Below are positions 43,538 through 54,711 of a stretch of 64,000 nucleotides of DNA, piece by piece; position 1 is the first letter of the stretch, and the number at the start of each line of letters is the position of its first letter. Source of the stretch: Antedon mediterranea (Eukaryota; Echinodermata; Crinoidea; Comatulida; Antedonidae); assembly GCF_964355755.1 (NCBI RefSeq), contig NC_092678.1:8468922-8532921 (forward strand). Direction: 5' to 3'. The notes beneath the pieces were generated by a model that was not told the DNA's origin, made no database searches, and saw nothing but the letters and a program-made list of their open reading frames with translations. The translations under genes were made by a program, and so were the position numbers.

Positions 43538-46500
43538 CTACACAAGGTAAAGTAAAGGTAAAGGACAAAATAATTAATATGTTTAAATATTTTTTTCTTT
43601 TGTATGATTACAGTATATTATTGGGTAACTTCTCAGTGGTGCCCACCAAACCCGCGTGTACAGGTTCTGCGGACTATGTCCAGGAGGGGGCTGAATACCA
43701 TTGATTGTATCCCAAAATAATCGTCATACTGTTAAATATAGTCCCTTTGTTTACCGTCTCAATATGAAATCTCCTTAACAAGAAATGCTATTTAGCTAAA
43801 TTCTGAAAAGATCGTAAAAGATTCAAATAGATGTCTTTGCATGATTAGTTGATGGTTAAAAAAAGCATTTGATTCTTGCTTCTGATTTATCTTGACATGC
43901 CTCTCCTTGTTGCCAACATACCACAAGCCTGCGATCTCTGATTTTACTTTTGATAATATAATATAAGTTCACATTAACCATAACAGGAGGATCACTCTTG
44001 TAGGCCTTTATTTAAATGGAAAAAGGGTTCTCCGCATGTTGTATTACCAATATTTTAAATTGTACGTTGTGGATGTTTGAGACAACGATTAGACATATTC
44101 ATTTTGTGGATTTGAATAAAGTGAAATATAATGGATTCACAAGTATAATATAATGTACGAAATGTTGTTGAAGTATTGACTTAGCTCCCCTTTGTTATTT
44201 ATTAAACTGTTAATCTTTCACAAACGTCGTATAATAATGGCCAGTACACGTCGTTCTCATTACGTTCTCTATCTGTGTTTTATTATATGCCATCTAAGAT
44301 ATAATTTCATCTTAAAAACCAGCACATATCATCCTGAAGCAAATATAAACACTGTTCAATGTATCAACGGACGTAAGTTTATGCAGTTTGACGATTATTT
44401 ACCTCTAATCATTCACAACTTGCTAGGCCTCACTGTGCATTGCTGTACACACCTGCACACAACAATCAATACCGATGTCCACCTTTGTTATGAACAATGG
44501 CTGGGCATTCAGCCTGAAATTGCCGGCCTACTCGATTGTAGACGCTGTAGGAACAATGGTACTACTCATCTCAAATACAGTGGTGCCAGAGTTCCATACT
44601 TTTCAGCTAGATCTTGTGTCTCAACTTTTCAACCTACGATTATCAAGTGTGGCGACATCGAAGTCAATCCCGGACCAACGATCGGCCAACATGTTTTGAA
44701 TTCCACATGCTCTACCACGTCCAGTCATCAAAATCAAAACAATAACAACAACACTCCTAAGCTCTACTATCAGAACATTAGAAGCATAAAAAATAAATTA
44801 GATGTATACAACTCTGAATTGCAAGGTCGTCTTTTAAATAATTCATTTGACTTCGTTTGTTTCTCTGAAACATGGCTCAATTCATTTGTTTCCGACTCAG
44901 AATTATACTGTCCTGGTTTCACCATACATAGGAAAGACAGAAACGATGGTAGAAGGCGAGGCGGAATTATGTTGCTTACCTCCAACAAGTTTAAATCGAG
45001 ACGATTGGTCCATCTTGAACATAAAGATGTGGAATTACTATGGACTGAAATCAAAATGAGTAAAAGTAAGGTTGTACTTATCGGAGTCGTCTATAGAGCA
45101 CCAAACAGCAATCGTGAGAGTATTTTAAAAATCGCCCAATTGGTTGAAGATGCAATGTCTACTTACCCCCGGCATCAACTCATCTTGGTAGGAGATCTTA
45201 ACCTTCCCAACATTAAGTGGACAACTGATGGTACGGGATCAGCATCCACAAATTCAATTGGTGAACTATTCATTAACAGCTTGTTGAACGGTCTTAATTT
45301 GATCCAATGTAATGTTACGGCTGCATGTAACAATAATATTCTTGATTTAATTTTATGCAATTCTAAGGAACTTATTTCTGACATTGTTGTTGGTCAAGAT
45401 ATTTTTTCTTCTGACCATCGCACTCTTATATTGTCTTTAAATTTTTATGTTACCAATATTAGTCATAATAGATTATATAGAAAATCTTATAATTTTAAAG
45501 CAATTAATGACAGCGACCTTATTGATCATTTCGACAAAGTTCCTTTTGATATCATTAACACCGAAGACAATGTTGATGATTGTGTTACTGTTTTTTACGA
45601 TTTAATTGACGCCGCCCTCCGCGATCTTGTCCCCATCAAAACATTCAGACGCCAAATGCCGCCATGGTTTGACCATGAAATTAGAGCTATCTTGAAACGT
45701 AAAGAACACCTTTTCAGAATGTGGAAAAAACATAAACTAATACACTTTAAAAATGATTTCATTACGGCCAGAAAAACGTTCAAAAAGCTTGCCAAAAAGA
45801 ATTACTCACAATATATCCGTTCCCTCTCTGATAGCATAAAATCTAATCCCAAGCGCTTTTGGACATGGATCAAGACGAAAACAAAAACGTCGTCTTATCC
45901 GTCTGTTTTGAACTACGGGGACAAGGTCGCGGAGAGTGCGAAAGATAAAGCTATTTTGTTTAATTCATTTTTTCATTCTGTTTTTCAAAAATCTAGTATC
46001 ACTGACCAACATTATGCTCTCCCTGAATCATCCCTTGATTATTTAAGTATACCTGATATTCAGCCGGATTCTGTTTACAAATTGCTTACGTCTATCAAAC
46101 CACATAAAGCTTCTGGCTGTGATGAGCTGAGTAACCATGTTTTAAAAGTTTGTGCGAAACCTCTCTCTATTCCTATCTGTTCTATTTTTAACAAATCTCT
46201 GACTTTTGGTAAATTCCCATCTTTCTGGAAGCAATCTAATGTTGTTCCTATCTACAAATCTGGTTCCAAGAAATCCGTCACCAATTACAGACCGATTTCA
46301 ATTTTGCCTACCATCTCAAAACTTTTCGAACGAGTCATGTATAATCACATTTGGTCCCATGTTCATCCTACCATCTCTCTCTATCAGCATGGTTTCGTTC
46401 CCAACAGGTCATGTGAAACAAATCTTGCTTGTCTTCTGACAACTGTGTATGATGCCATCAAGGGCAGAGCACAATGTGATGTTATATATACTGACTTCTC

Positions 46501-49500
46501 AAAAGCTTTTGATTTGGTGCCACACAATCTTCTTATTTTTAAACTTCAACGACTTGGTTTTAATCCTCATCTTTTGTCCTGGTTCAGAAGCTATTTGGAT
46601 GGTAGACGTCAACGTGTAGTTATCGATGGCGAGGCATCTGAGTGGCTTCCAGTTCATTCCGGTGTTCCTCAGGGGTCAATCCTCGGTCCCCTCCTTTTTA
46701 ATTTGTATGTGAACGATATTCCATCGCTGTTTCGCTATTCAGATTGTCTTATGTTTGCTGACGATCTAAAAATTATTAAAACTATCAACAGTTATGAAGA
46801 TGCTGAAATGCTTCAGGGAGACCTTACTAAATTTAGTTCCTGGTCCACTTTGTGGGGCATGATGTTAAACTCTTCCAAGTGCAATATTTTGTCCTTTACT
46901 TTAAATAAAAATAAAATTGTTTATGTCTATTCCGTCGACGACAAACCTATTAATAAGGTGCATCAACATCGTGATCTCGGTATTATTTTAGATAGTTCCC
47001 TTACTTTTTCTTTTCATGTCGATCATCTTCTAAATAAATGCAATAAGCTGCTTGGGCTGATGTGGCGCAATGGAAAATATCTCGGTCGTTCTTCCAAAGT
47101 TTATCTATATATCACCTTAATCCAACCTAATTTAGACTTTTATTCTGTTATTTACAATTCAATCTCCAAAACCCAAGCCTCACGTATTGACCGACTCTAT
47201 TCTAGATTTTTGCGCTACATCAGCCACAACCACAATCAGAATAATCTTTTTAAATGTAACAATCTTTATAATTGTGATGATAAAAAAATATATCCCATAT
47301 CTCCCCCTTCATTACGTAGATGTCACAATGATCTTATTTTTCTTTTTAAATGTCTTCATTCTATTTTTGACTGCAACTTTATAGGCAGGGCTCGAAATTC
47401 ACGCTAGCAAACTAGCATTTTGCTAGTAGATTCTTGATAATTGCTAGTTGAAAATTTCATAACTAGCAAATGTTTGCTAGTGTAATTTTTGAAAAAATAG
47501 GTACTTTTTAGCTTAGCCACGCTAGCCGCCAATCGCTATGTCGACAACGGCTAATAGGAACAAATTTGGTGAAAACAATTGTTTCATTTACACGCCGCCA
47601 ATTTACGTCAAGGAAACGCTAATAGCACCGTGAATCATGTGGTAGCATAGTTGTTAACGATGTGCATTATATTAACAGCAAGCTTTTCCCCAACACAAAA
47701 GCATGTGCATTTAGTACGTCGCTAAGGATTACATCTTCAGTCACCTGATTACAGAATACGCGATTATCAATTTAGGGATTTAACGAAATAAATATTTTGC
47801 CTACCCAGTGGTCGAAGCGCGTATTTAATAGATTCGCAAATAGTAAACACCCCCCACTTAATGGACTCTTCCAATTTTGGAGAAGAACGTCTCCTCGGCA
47901 CACCACGAGGTCCTGTTGTTTGTGCGATGGATTTTCTTACGCCTATATTGTTTACCTGTGGAATTAAATTACACACACTTTCGCATCACAACTTTAATTA
48001 CTGATTTTACATAGCAATGAGCAAAGGATTCATCAAAGAAGAATACGTTGAATAAAAATTCACTTAAGAAATGCCGTAAGCTGTTTTCAAACTATTGATC
48101 AGCCCACTATTATTCCAACATCATGCCTCTCGTGCGATAGGGAATTTCCTGGATAGAGACGAGTGGAGCGCGAGAGACGGCGGAGTGAGGCGGGCGTAGC
48201 TTGGGACGGATTAGTAGTTAGGGCCTACCAATTTCGCTCGGTGGCAATTAAATTTAATGTTTTAATTACGTCTGGATATATAAACAATATAAAACTCAGT
48301 TTTGTCATCGGCAATAATATTTTATACATAGGCCTAGTCAATTTTGTTCCGCTTCAAATTTTAAAAGTTTCGACCTAAAAAAAAGTGGGCCGAAACGTCT
48401 CGGGACGAATCGTCCATAGGCCGAAACGCCCTTGATTTGGCTAGCATGAAAGCATGTCTTGATCTTTTTTTAATTTGGCTAAAAAGGGTACTACTACTAC
48501 TACAGCTTTGCCTAGCAGCTAGGCCTACACCTAAAAGCTAGGTCTAGGTCTACACCTAAATAAATTCAGATTTGTGTAGAATTTAACTATTTTACCGAAA
48601 AAAAATTGTGATTGCTAGTTATGCTGCTGATTTTGCTAGTTAATTTGTTTACAACTAGCAAAGTTTGCTAGTCGAAAAAAAAGTAAATTTCGAGCCCTGC
48701 TCCTATTTCGGTATTCGTGTTCCCGCCCGTAATTTAAGAAACAATAGTATCCTTTGTGTTCCCTTTTGTAGAGTCAATGTTCTCAAAAGTGGTTACATCA
48801 GTAGATTAAGTTTATATTATAATAGTTTAGTCCAGGCCCATCCCCATATTGACATTTTTAATTCCAATCTTTATCTGTTTCGTCGTAATTTAAGTGTTTC
48901 TGAGTTGTTGTAATTGTTTTGTATCTGTTAAACCAAGCTGTAAGTGGCGGATTTGTTTCTGCTGTTGTTTCTGGTTTTAAAAAAAAAATAAAAAAAAAAA
49001 TAAATAAAAAAATAAACTTACCTGTCATTTGATAATCAAAGGTTAGCTCTTCTCCAGCTGAGATATCCCTACAAGCAAATAAAGCTATTCTTGGGAATCG
49101 AACATCAAGTGTATCGATCCATACACCATATACCACCAGGTTTGGATCACACTAAACAACAAATTTAATTGATTTAAAATGTTATATAGCTTCTATTTAA
49201 AGGATAGATAGAAGCACTGTGGCGTAATGGCTATGTGCGCACTGGCTAAATCCAGAGGAAAAAACAGGCATTATATGTCGAAAAAAGGCTAAAAACACCC
49301 AAGACCTCCAGCGTTGGAGGGCCATTTACTGTAGGATCCCTGGACCATGAGCTTCAGACCTCTGCGTTTAGAATTGAAGGGTGTTTGATAGTAGAAGTTT
49401 ATCTCCAAAGAGAGGAAAGAAAAAGTGCGTACACCACAAGTCTTAATGCAGAAACTTGGAATTAATTATCAGAGGAACAAGGTAACGGAACATACCGAGG

Positions 49501-52500
49501 TGATAGATATGCAGTAATAGCTTTTAACATAAAATTATTTGTGGAAATATAATAAATTCGGTTTTTTAAGATTTAGCTTTATAACATCAGATGACATCAG
49601 GTAGAATTTATTGAATATTTTGAAGTTTCTTAAAATCAGTAAGCTGATCTATAGGGTTAAAAGGAAGAAATAATTGAATTTCGATTTTGAATTGGATTGC
49701 ATGTGAATGAATGATATTGGCTAAAGGAGAAAAAGGAAAATAAAAGAGTACTACTGAATTTTGCGGAACAACACAATTAAAGTTTGGAAATTTTTAACCT
49801 ATATTGTCCCCCTAAAAAAATGTAATGTCACAAAATAGTTATACACTTTGACTAAAAATTGGATGAAAAAAAAAATTATTTACCAGAAAAAAATGTAATT
49901 TAAAGCAAAAAAATAGTTAAATTGACTGGAAGACAATGGGTTGAATTTAACCATTTATTTTGTTTTTTATAAGTAAAAACAGTTTTTTCTACTTCCAACG
50001 GAACTGAATAAAACTGCGAAATGGCCTATTCAAAGTCTTTTTTTGTTATTATTCTTCATTTTTAATGTTTTTAGGGGAAAATATACAGTACTGTATTTTT
50101 TATATTACGAAGTATGAGCAAATTTTGGCAACTATTTTATTTCTGTTTTTGTAACTCTATTTTGCCTTGCGTTGCTTTAGGAAACAACAGAGCAAACAAA
50201 CTATCTATCTCACCCTAAGATTTCATTTGGTTAGCCAAACATTTTGACATGGTCTCTGTCTGCAATATCAAACTAGTTTGATCAAAAATTATGATGTACG
50301 TGTTCAAATATGGTAGTAATATGACATCATCATGTCCATATATGCATATACATTTGTTTTCCACATGAAGTTTAATAGTGTAGACAGGGCTTAACTTACT
50401 GAATGATTGACAAAATGAGCTACGTTTCCATATTTTCCTGCATCAACCACATAAGGACAGTCGCTTTCATTATAGTCTAAATCAAACAAGTATGTTCGTC
50501 CATTACAATCATATTCCTGGCCTCTACGTTCTGCTTCCTCGTTGCCTATTACCTACAAAAAGGTCAAGATTAACATTATTTTTAGATAGATATTACTCAT
50601 TAATACTAATAATAATACCGTACTTTATGAAATTGGAAACACTCCCAAAATCAGACTTTTCTTGAGGAACAAAAGGTCCCAAATTAATTTTAACCATTAA
50701 ATACACATTATGAATACCAGATTTTGAAACCAGAAAAACTAGATATATTTTAAGTATTGGGAAAGAATTTGTTTAGTTAAACTTGCACAAGTTCAGACAT
50801 ACAAAAACTACTAGAAACTGTGCAGGAAACCATGCAGCCACAGACAGATTCTCTATTTGGTAATATTTTTTAACTTTAAAAACTTTACGAAATTGCTTCC
50901 TTTACTGTTGATGTGTATATGTGTCTGTGATGTATGTGTACGTGCAGTTATGTTTACATTTATATATATAAGTATATATTCTTAAATGGCTTTCCAATAT
51001 ACAAGTTTTCAATTTAATTTTTTCCAATTGTTAGATACTTCCTTGGGGTTTTTTTTCCTCTTCCATTTTTTATATAACTGAATTGAATTAACTGACCATG
51101 TCTAGATAGTATGTTACATATAAAAAGGGTGGCTTTTTAAAATTTTAAGTTGCTACATAAAATGTTACCAACTAAGGGCGCGTTTATACAACACGCTATT
51201 ACACGCATATTCTACACGCCTACGAAAAGTGTGTTGTAAAACAACAAAGAGATTCCGTGTAATGAGATTTTAATTGCAAAAAAGGCTACTTGGCTGAATC
51301 CTAAAATTTGGTGGATTCCCGGTCGCCGTTACCGTGTTGGAAGTGTCCTCAGGGTATATTTTGACCTCTCGTTAAAACAGGTCGTAATATCAATCATGTC
51401 ATGCGACATTGCTAACAAGATTGGGCCCATTTATTGCTGCTTCGCTGCCAGCAATCATCCTCCTACCACGTCTTACGCCTAGCCTAGTGGGGCCAACTCG
51501 TAGTGGTAGTAGGCCTCTATCGTTTCCCACTCCAAACAGAATAAAAAAAATAACATCGCAAAAATGGCATCTTCTTCCATAGTGTATAGATGAAACAATG
51601 AAACCCTTAAAATAACTTTTATTAATTTAAATGAACCGAGAACAAACTAAACAACAATGCAAACGTGAACGAATACAATATAATGAAAATGGTAAAAACC
51701 GCGCGAATACATCGGACAGCGCGAGGAGGCGACGATGATTGTTGACAACTCAGCCAATTCAAGCGCGATCAACGATTTGACCTTTTATCCTAGCATGCAC
51801 TGCGTGTTGATGAAACTTCCGGTATAACACGGTATCGTGATTTCTAGTATAACAGCAAACGTTAAGGTGGGTTGACCTCGGTCCGAACAACACGCTAAAA
51901 ATTAAAGCCGTGTTCAAATTTAGGGTGTTGTATAAACACGACCTAAGTGTAAGCTAAAGTTATGGAATTTGTCCAACTGCAATTATTATAAATATTTTAA
52001 TGAGGAGGTTGAAAATGAAACGCATGTTATTTACAGTACATGCAAAGAAGTAAAAAATTGCTTGTTGCGCTATGCTAAAAACTTGTTTTGCATTTACTCA
52101 GGAAGTTACATGGGAGAAAATTGGAATAATAAGTAAAGTCAGTCATAGACTTGGTTAATGTTTACTGCTGAGTTAGAAATTATAATCAATAGTGAGTTTT
52201 TAATAAAGCAAATAAAGTGTGGTCAGATATGGACCGTAACAATTTAGCAAGGTATAATGCCATTATTTTCGCATATAATTTTTCTAGCCCAAGCGAAACA
52301 TACATTGAAGTCTCTTTTCTACATATTGTCAACATTTTCGGGAGTTGAACATTTTGTGGTAAGGTTCCCAATTGCGAAAAATTAAAAGAACCAAAATAAT
52401 GGCATATACAGTAGTTTAAAATTTGGGTGAAGAATACTTGTTACCAAGTTGTCATCTCTTTTCATTTCACTACTTTATGCTTACCTCACCAACATATTCC

Positions 52501-54711
52501 ATAACAAAACAATTTTTCTTGATGTCTTTTAAACATTTAACACCCCATCCACGGCCATTATCAGTTTTGAAAATTGAGAGTGGAACTTTGCGCCCCTTCT
52601 GGACTACTCTGTTTTTACACCTCATACCACATTTACACAGCTTATTACACTCGTAAACGGGTGTGCCTGGTTGTACCTTGATTTTGCCTTTTAACGTATA
52701 AGCCATAGCAGTACCGCTGTTATGTGTACAACAACCGTCATCGGCTGAATAGCAATTATCACATTCGCAACCAACTATTGGGTCGTTTGGTATAAACACA
52801 CCTGGCCCGGCTTTATAATCTGTAATGTATGTGAAGTTTTTTGGAGGGCCTTCCAAGTCCACTTTATTTTCCACGGTAATTGGCGCAACGTTGCCGATTA
52901 TCTCATTTAAATCATTTTGCCATTTCAATAAATGCCTTTTCACCCTCTTTGCTTGGCAAGTAAGGTCTATTGGAACGATTGGGCCTTCAACTTTCATCTT
53001 CTTTGATAGTGTTTGATTTATTTCTTGTCGTCTTCTTTTTTTGGAACGTCTGCTTTGGTAGCGTTTTATTATTGCCGGACAGTTAAGATTCTGTCTAGGT
53101 TCCCACGTGTTTTCTGATGAACTGTACCCGACCCATTTTACCATGTACCATTCAGCTCCCTAAAGAACAAAACAGAATGCAATCTTGCAAAATTAAGAAT
53201 AGAAATTACATCTATAATGAAATGTCTATTTACAACTTGCAAGCTTATAAATTGATTTTTTATTTGACATAAAGTAAACAAAAAATAGAAGATTTCTTTA
53301 CTTGCACATCTATAAATTACTTGTCTTGTTTAGTATATATTTATTCCTTCACTTGCACTGATGAAGGGCTAGTGTTGCCCGAAAGCTCTGCTAACTTTTA
53401 TGGCTGTTTTACTTCTCGTTTTGATTTAGCTTTTCGCTTTTATTTTGTATCTCCTTTGAGATCCAGCATTGTCATTTTTTCAGTACCGTACTGACGCGGG
53501 TATAAGCCCACCCCCCTCGAACATGAAATCACGTCAAGTTTGGGGGGTGGGCTTATACCCGAGGATCCAAAAATGCAGATCGTCAAAAACAGCACATTAC
53601 ACTGTATTCCACCATGCGAGCGAGCGCCCTCACGTGTACGACGTTGCCTCTCACACACGAGGTGTAGAGTGTCGGAAAATTAAGTTTAAAGTTCGTGTAA
53701 TTTATCGTAGAATATCTTATTTTAAACATCAATTTAACAAGAATTTATCAAGCAGAAAAGCAAGTATACAATGTTCGTTAAATAGAAATGTACCAAAGAA
53801 ATTTAATAAGCTTGTTTATGGCAGCCGATACCAAATAGTGGTTTTCCCGTTTTGGCGACTTGTAGCGTCGTGTGTGAAGCGATCTTCGACGGCGATGGAG
53901 TGTAAACAAAACAGGACCGCTAGGCCTCATATGGCCTAGCGTATATTAGCCTAGCTTGGTTATGATCTAAGGTAGGTGTATTCGGTGTATGGACGTCGCC
54001 AAATACAAAATAATGTATTACGACACGCACTGTAGATCTTCGAATTAATGGGTGGGCTTATACCCGAGTGCCTCATTTTTCATGAAAATTAGTCAAAAGT
54101 CGGGGGTGGGCTTATACCCGAGTATGGGCTTATACCCGCGTCAGTACGGTAATTTGCCTTTGGATATATTATATGTATATGGCTACACATGTATTAGATT
54201 ACAAAATCTATTTCACAGCAGATTTTTAAAAGGAAGATAAATGTTGACATGGTTTTGGTCATTTCTGGTGTATTACTACTAATTAAACCTGGGCTTTCTT
54301 AACAAATAGAAACCTCTGCACAGCATATTTTATTTAGGTTAGTGTCACTCAGTGGTGCGACTTCAGTGGTGTCACTATGTGGTGACACATCAGTGGTGTC
54401 ACTTTGTGGTATCATTTTGTGGTGCCAATTCAGTGGTGTCACTTTGTGTTGACACTCCAGTGGTGTCATTCCACTGTTGTCACTTTAGTGGTGTCACTTT
54501 AGTGGTGTCATTTCAGTGTTGCCACTTCAGTGGTGTCACTTGATTATTGGTTGTGGCGCTATGTGTGTCACTTTGTGGTGGCACCCTGTGGTGTCACTTT
54601 GTAGAAATGTCGTTTCATGGTGTAATTACAAGTACTTACATCAGAATCTTTGCAACAATCCACAATATCTTCTACTTCATAACTATCGTCATCTTCAGAT
54701 TCAGCCGGCAT
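43245..54711 (-). CDS. Suv39h: SUV39H-type histone H3K9 methyltransferase, five coding exons
   Basis: Methylates lysine 9 of histone H3 in heterochromatin. Coding exons: 54640-54711, 52485-53159, 50400-50552, 49022-49151 and 43245-43537. All junctions have GT/AG and the frame is kept, giving about 440 residues (human SUV39H1 has 412). Order: chromodomain ([10 protein letters not shown]...[12 protein letters not shown]...NTWEPRQNL, about residues 11-60), basic region, nine-Cys pre-SET (CECDNC...CCTH...[21 protein letters not shown]), SET with DNGRGWG, EYVGEV, NHS-CDPN across the exon 3/4 junction and ELTFDY, then post-[11 protein letters not shown]. Key residues are present. The first coding exon is preceded by an acceptor-like TTAATTTCAG, so a 5' untranslated exon probably exists upstream. 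Odd: eight S/T-P-x-K heptads between SET and post-SET, and introns full of transposons. Confidence 0.93.
43329..43500 (-). repeat. 21-bp minisatellite inside SUV39H exon 5
   Basis: About eight units, each 21 bp (plus strand GTGTGCTCCTATTCTTTTCAG and variants with TTCTTGTCAG). Each encodes seven residues, TPEKNRS or TPDKNSN type, so copy-number change would not shift the frame. Unit-to-unit divergence is low. Confidence 0.9.
44645..44677 (+). other. 2A-like translational recoding motif in the LINE
   Basis: The codons read [11 protein letters not shown], matching the D(V/I)ExNPGP consensus at which ribosomes skip the Gly-Pro bond. The skip point would free a leader of about 146 residues from the endonuclease-reverse transcriptase. 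Such motifs are known at the N-terminus of some sea urchin CR1-like and trypanosome L1Tc elements. Confidence 0.85.
47386..48699. mobile_element. hAT-like non-autonomous element inside the LINE
   Basis: The ends are CAGGGCTCGAAATT and its reverse complement AATTTCGAGCCCTG, the CAG-start typical of hAT. Many CTAGCAAA/TTTGCTAG words lie just inside both ends (47400-47480 and 48610-48675) and look like subterminal binding repeats. The expected 8-bp duplication is not evident (TTTATAGG left, CTCCTATT right). The interior is non-coding. Confidence 0.75.
49022..49151 (-). CDS. Suv39h: SUV39H coding exon 4 (SET end)
   Basis: 43 codons plus one base, from TTGTTTAG|TGTGAT to GACAG|GTAAGT. It encodes [14 protein letters not shown] to [10 protein letters not shown] and completes the catalytic SET fold. 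The intron donor is immediately followed by T-rich sequence that is the antisense of the LINE poly(A) tail. Confidence 0.92.
49795..50100 (+). mobile_element. Decayed TTAA-family MITE in SUV39H intron 3
   Basis: Same order of blocks as the complete copy at 61959: TATTGTCCCCCT, CACTTTGACTAAAAATTGGA, TTTACCAGAAAAAAATG, ATTTAAAGCAAAA, TTGAATTTAACCATTTATTT, ATTCAAAGTCT, TTTTTAGGGG. Termini are degraded. Confidence 0.65.
50400..50552 (-). CDS. Suv39h: SUV39H coding exon 3 (SET middle)
   Basis: 51 codons from TTTTTGTAG|GTAATA to CATTCA|GTAAGT. It reads [20 protein letters not shown] through FVNHS and is missed by simple ORF searches. It supplies the NHS half of the NHSCxPN cofactor motif. Confidence 0.92.
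51176..51943 (+). mobile_element. PIF/Harbinger-type MITE, copy 2, in SUV39H intron 2
   Basis: Inverted ends GGGCGCGTTTATACAACACG and GGGTGTTGTATAAACACGACC. TAA flanks both sides (51173-51175, 51944-51946). It is 768 bp against 641 for copy 1, with an extra interior segment of roughly 130 bp. No transposase is seen. Confidence 0.8.
52485..53159 (-). CDS. Suv39h: SUV39H coding exon 2 (chromodomain, pre-SET, SET start)
   Basis: 225 codons between the acceptor TTCTTTAG|GGAGCT and the donor GGTGAG|GTAAGC. It carries the rest of the chromodomain, a Lys/Arg-rich stretch (RRSKKRRRQ), the complete pre-SET Cys cluster and SET up to FVMEYVGE. Confidence 0.93.
53337..54185 (+). mobile_element. Dispersed repeat with hammerhead-like core, copy 2, split
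   Basis: 53337-53485 and 54150-54180 together match the repeat at 10776-10965; the MITE at 53486-54149 interrupts it. The CTGATGA...GGGC...GCCC...GAAAGC core (53358-53390) is identical in both copies. It lies in SUV39H intron 1. Confidence 0.7.
53486..54149. mobile_element. 664-bp MITE with TA target duplication
   Basis: Perfect 25-bp inverted ends start CCGTACTGACGCGGGTATAA. TA is duplicated on both sides (53484-53485, 54150-54151). The uninterrupted site CAGTAATTTGCC at about 10940 shows the pre-insertion state. Extra copies of GGGTGGGCTTATACCCGAG lie inside. TA targeting fits Tc1/mariner-like elements. The 156-codon frame across it has no protein features. Confidence 0.85.
54345..54600. 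repeat. 15-bp minisatellite AGTGGTGTCACTTTG in SUV39H intron 1
   Basis: About 17 degenerate units of the type (A/T)GTGGTGTCACTTT(G/A) lie just downstream of coding exon 1 in gene orientation. Non-coding. Confidence 0.8.
54640..54711 (-). CDS. Suv39h: SUV39H coding exon 1
   Basis: ATG at 54711; 24 residues ([20 protein letters not shown] and four more). The donor GAT|GTAAGT ends it in phase 0. It encodes the acidic leader and first strand of the chromodomain. The bases before the ATG read TTTGTTAATTTCAGGTACC, which would also serve as a splice acceptor. Confidence 0.88.

Larger units (their letters stand above)
44237..48913 (+). pseudogene. LINE ORF2-like polyprotein, split by an insertion
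   Basis: From the ATG at 44237 the frame runs about 1,050 codons to the inserted element at 47386; coding sequence resumes at about 48701 ([14 protein letters not shown]) and stops at 48911-48913. Residues 1-139 are a leader with a hydrophobic start ([12 protein letters not shown]) and several Cys/His. A 2A-like motif lies at 140-147. An APE endonuclease follows (about 178-400; SETW, GDLNLP, SSDHRTL). The reverse transcriptase spans about 650-900 ([25 protein letters not shown], and FADD at 840-843, the catalytic Asp pair). A C-terminal domain closes it. Apart from the insertion no stop or shift is seen, so the LINE was young when it was hit. Confidence 0.88.
44192..49016 (+). mobile_element. 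CR1/L2-type non-LTR retrotransposon in SUV39H intron 4
   Basis: A near-complete LINE antisense to the host gene. It has a long ORF with endonuclease and reverse transcriptase, a hAT-like insertion at 47386-48699, the ORF end at 48911-48913, a short 3' untranslated part (TGTAAGTGGCGGATTTG...) and an A-rich tail at about 48979-49016. The tail ends within six bases of the exon 4 donor. The 5' end is not defined; up to 650 bases before the first ATG (44237) may be its leader. No target duplication was identified. Confidence 0.85.

Noticed and set aside
43267-43704. Plus-strand 145-codon frame rich in [11 protein letters not shown]
   Set aside because: It is the antisense of SUV39H exon 5 and its 21-bp repeat; hydrophobicity is a by-product.
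44475-44699. Separate 74-codon ORF1 of the LINE
   Set aside because: Overlaps the main frame out of phase with no Cys-knuckle or coiled coil; the 2A-linked leader is a better candidate.
48858-49136. 92-codon minus-strand frame as a separate protein
   Set aside because: Its first 38 residues are SUV39H exon 4; the rest is read-through into the LINE poly(A) tail after a good splice donor.
53469-53939. 156-codon frame
   Set aside because: It runs across the boundary of a repeat and a MITE and has no protein features.
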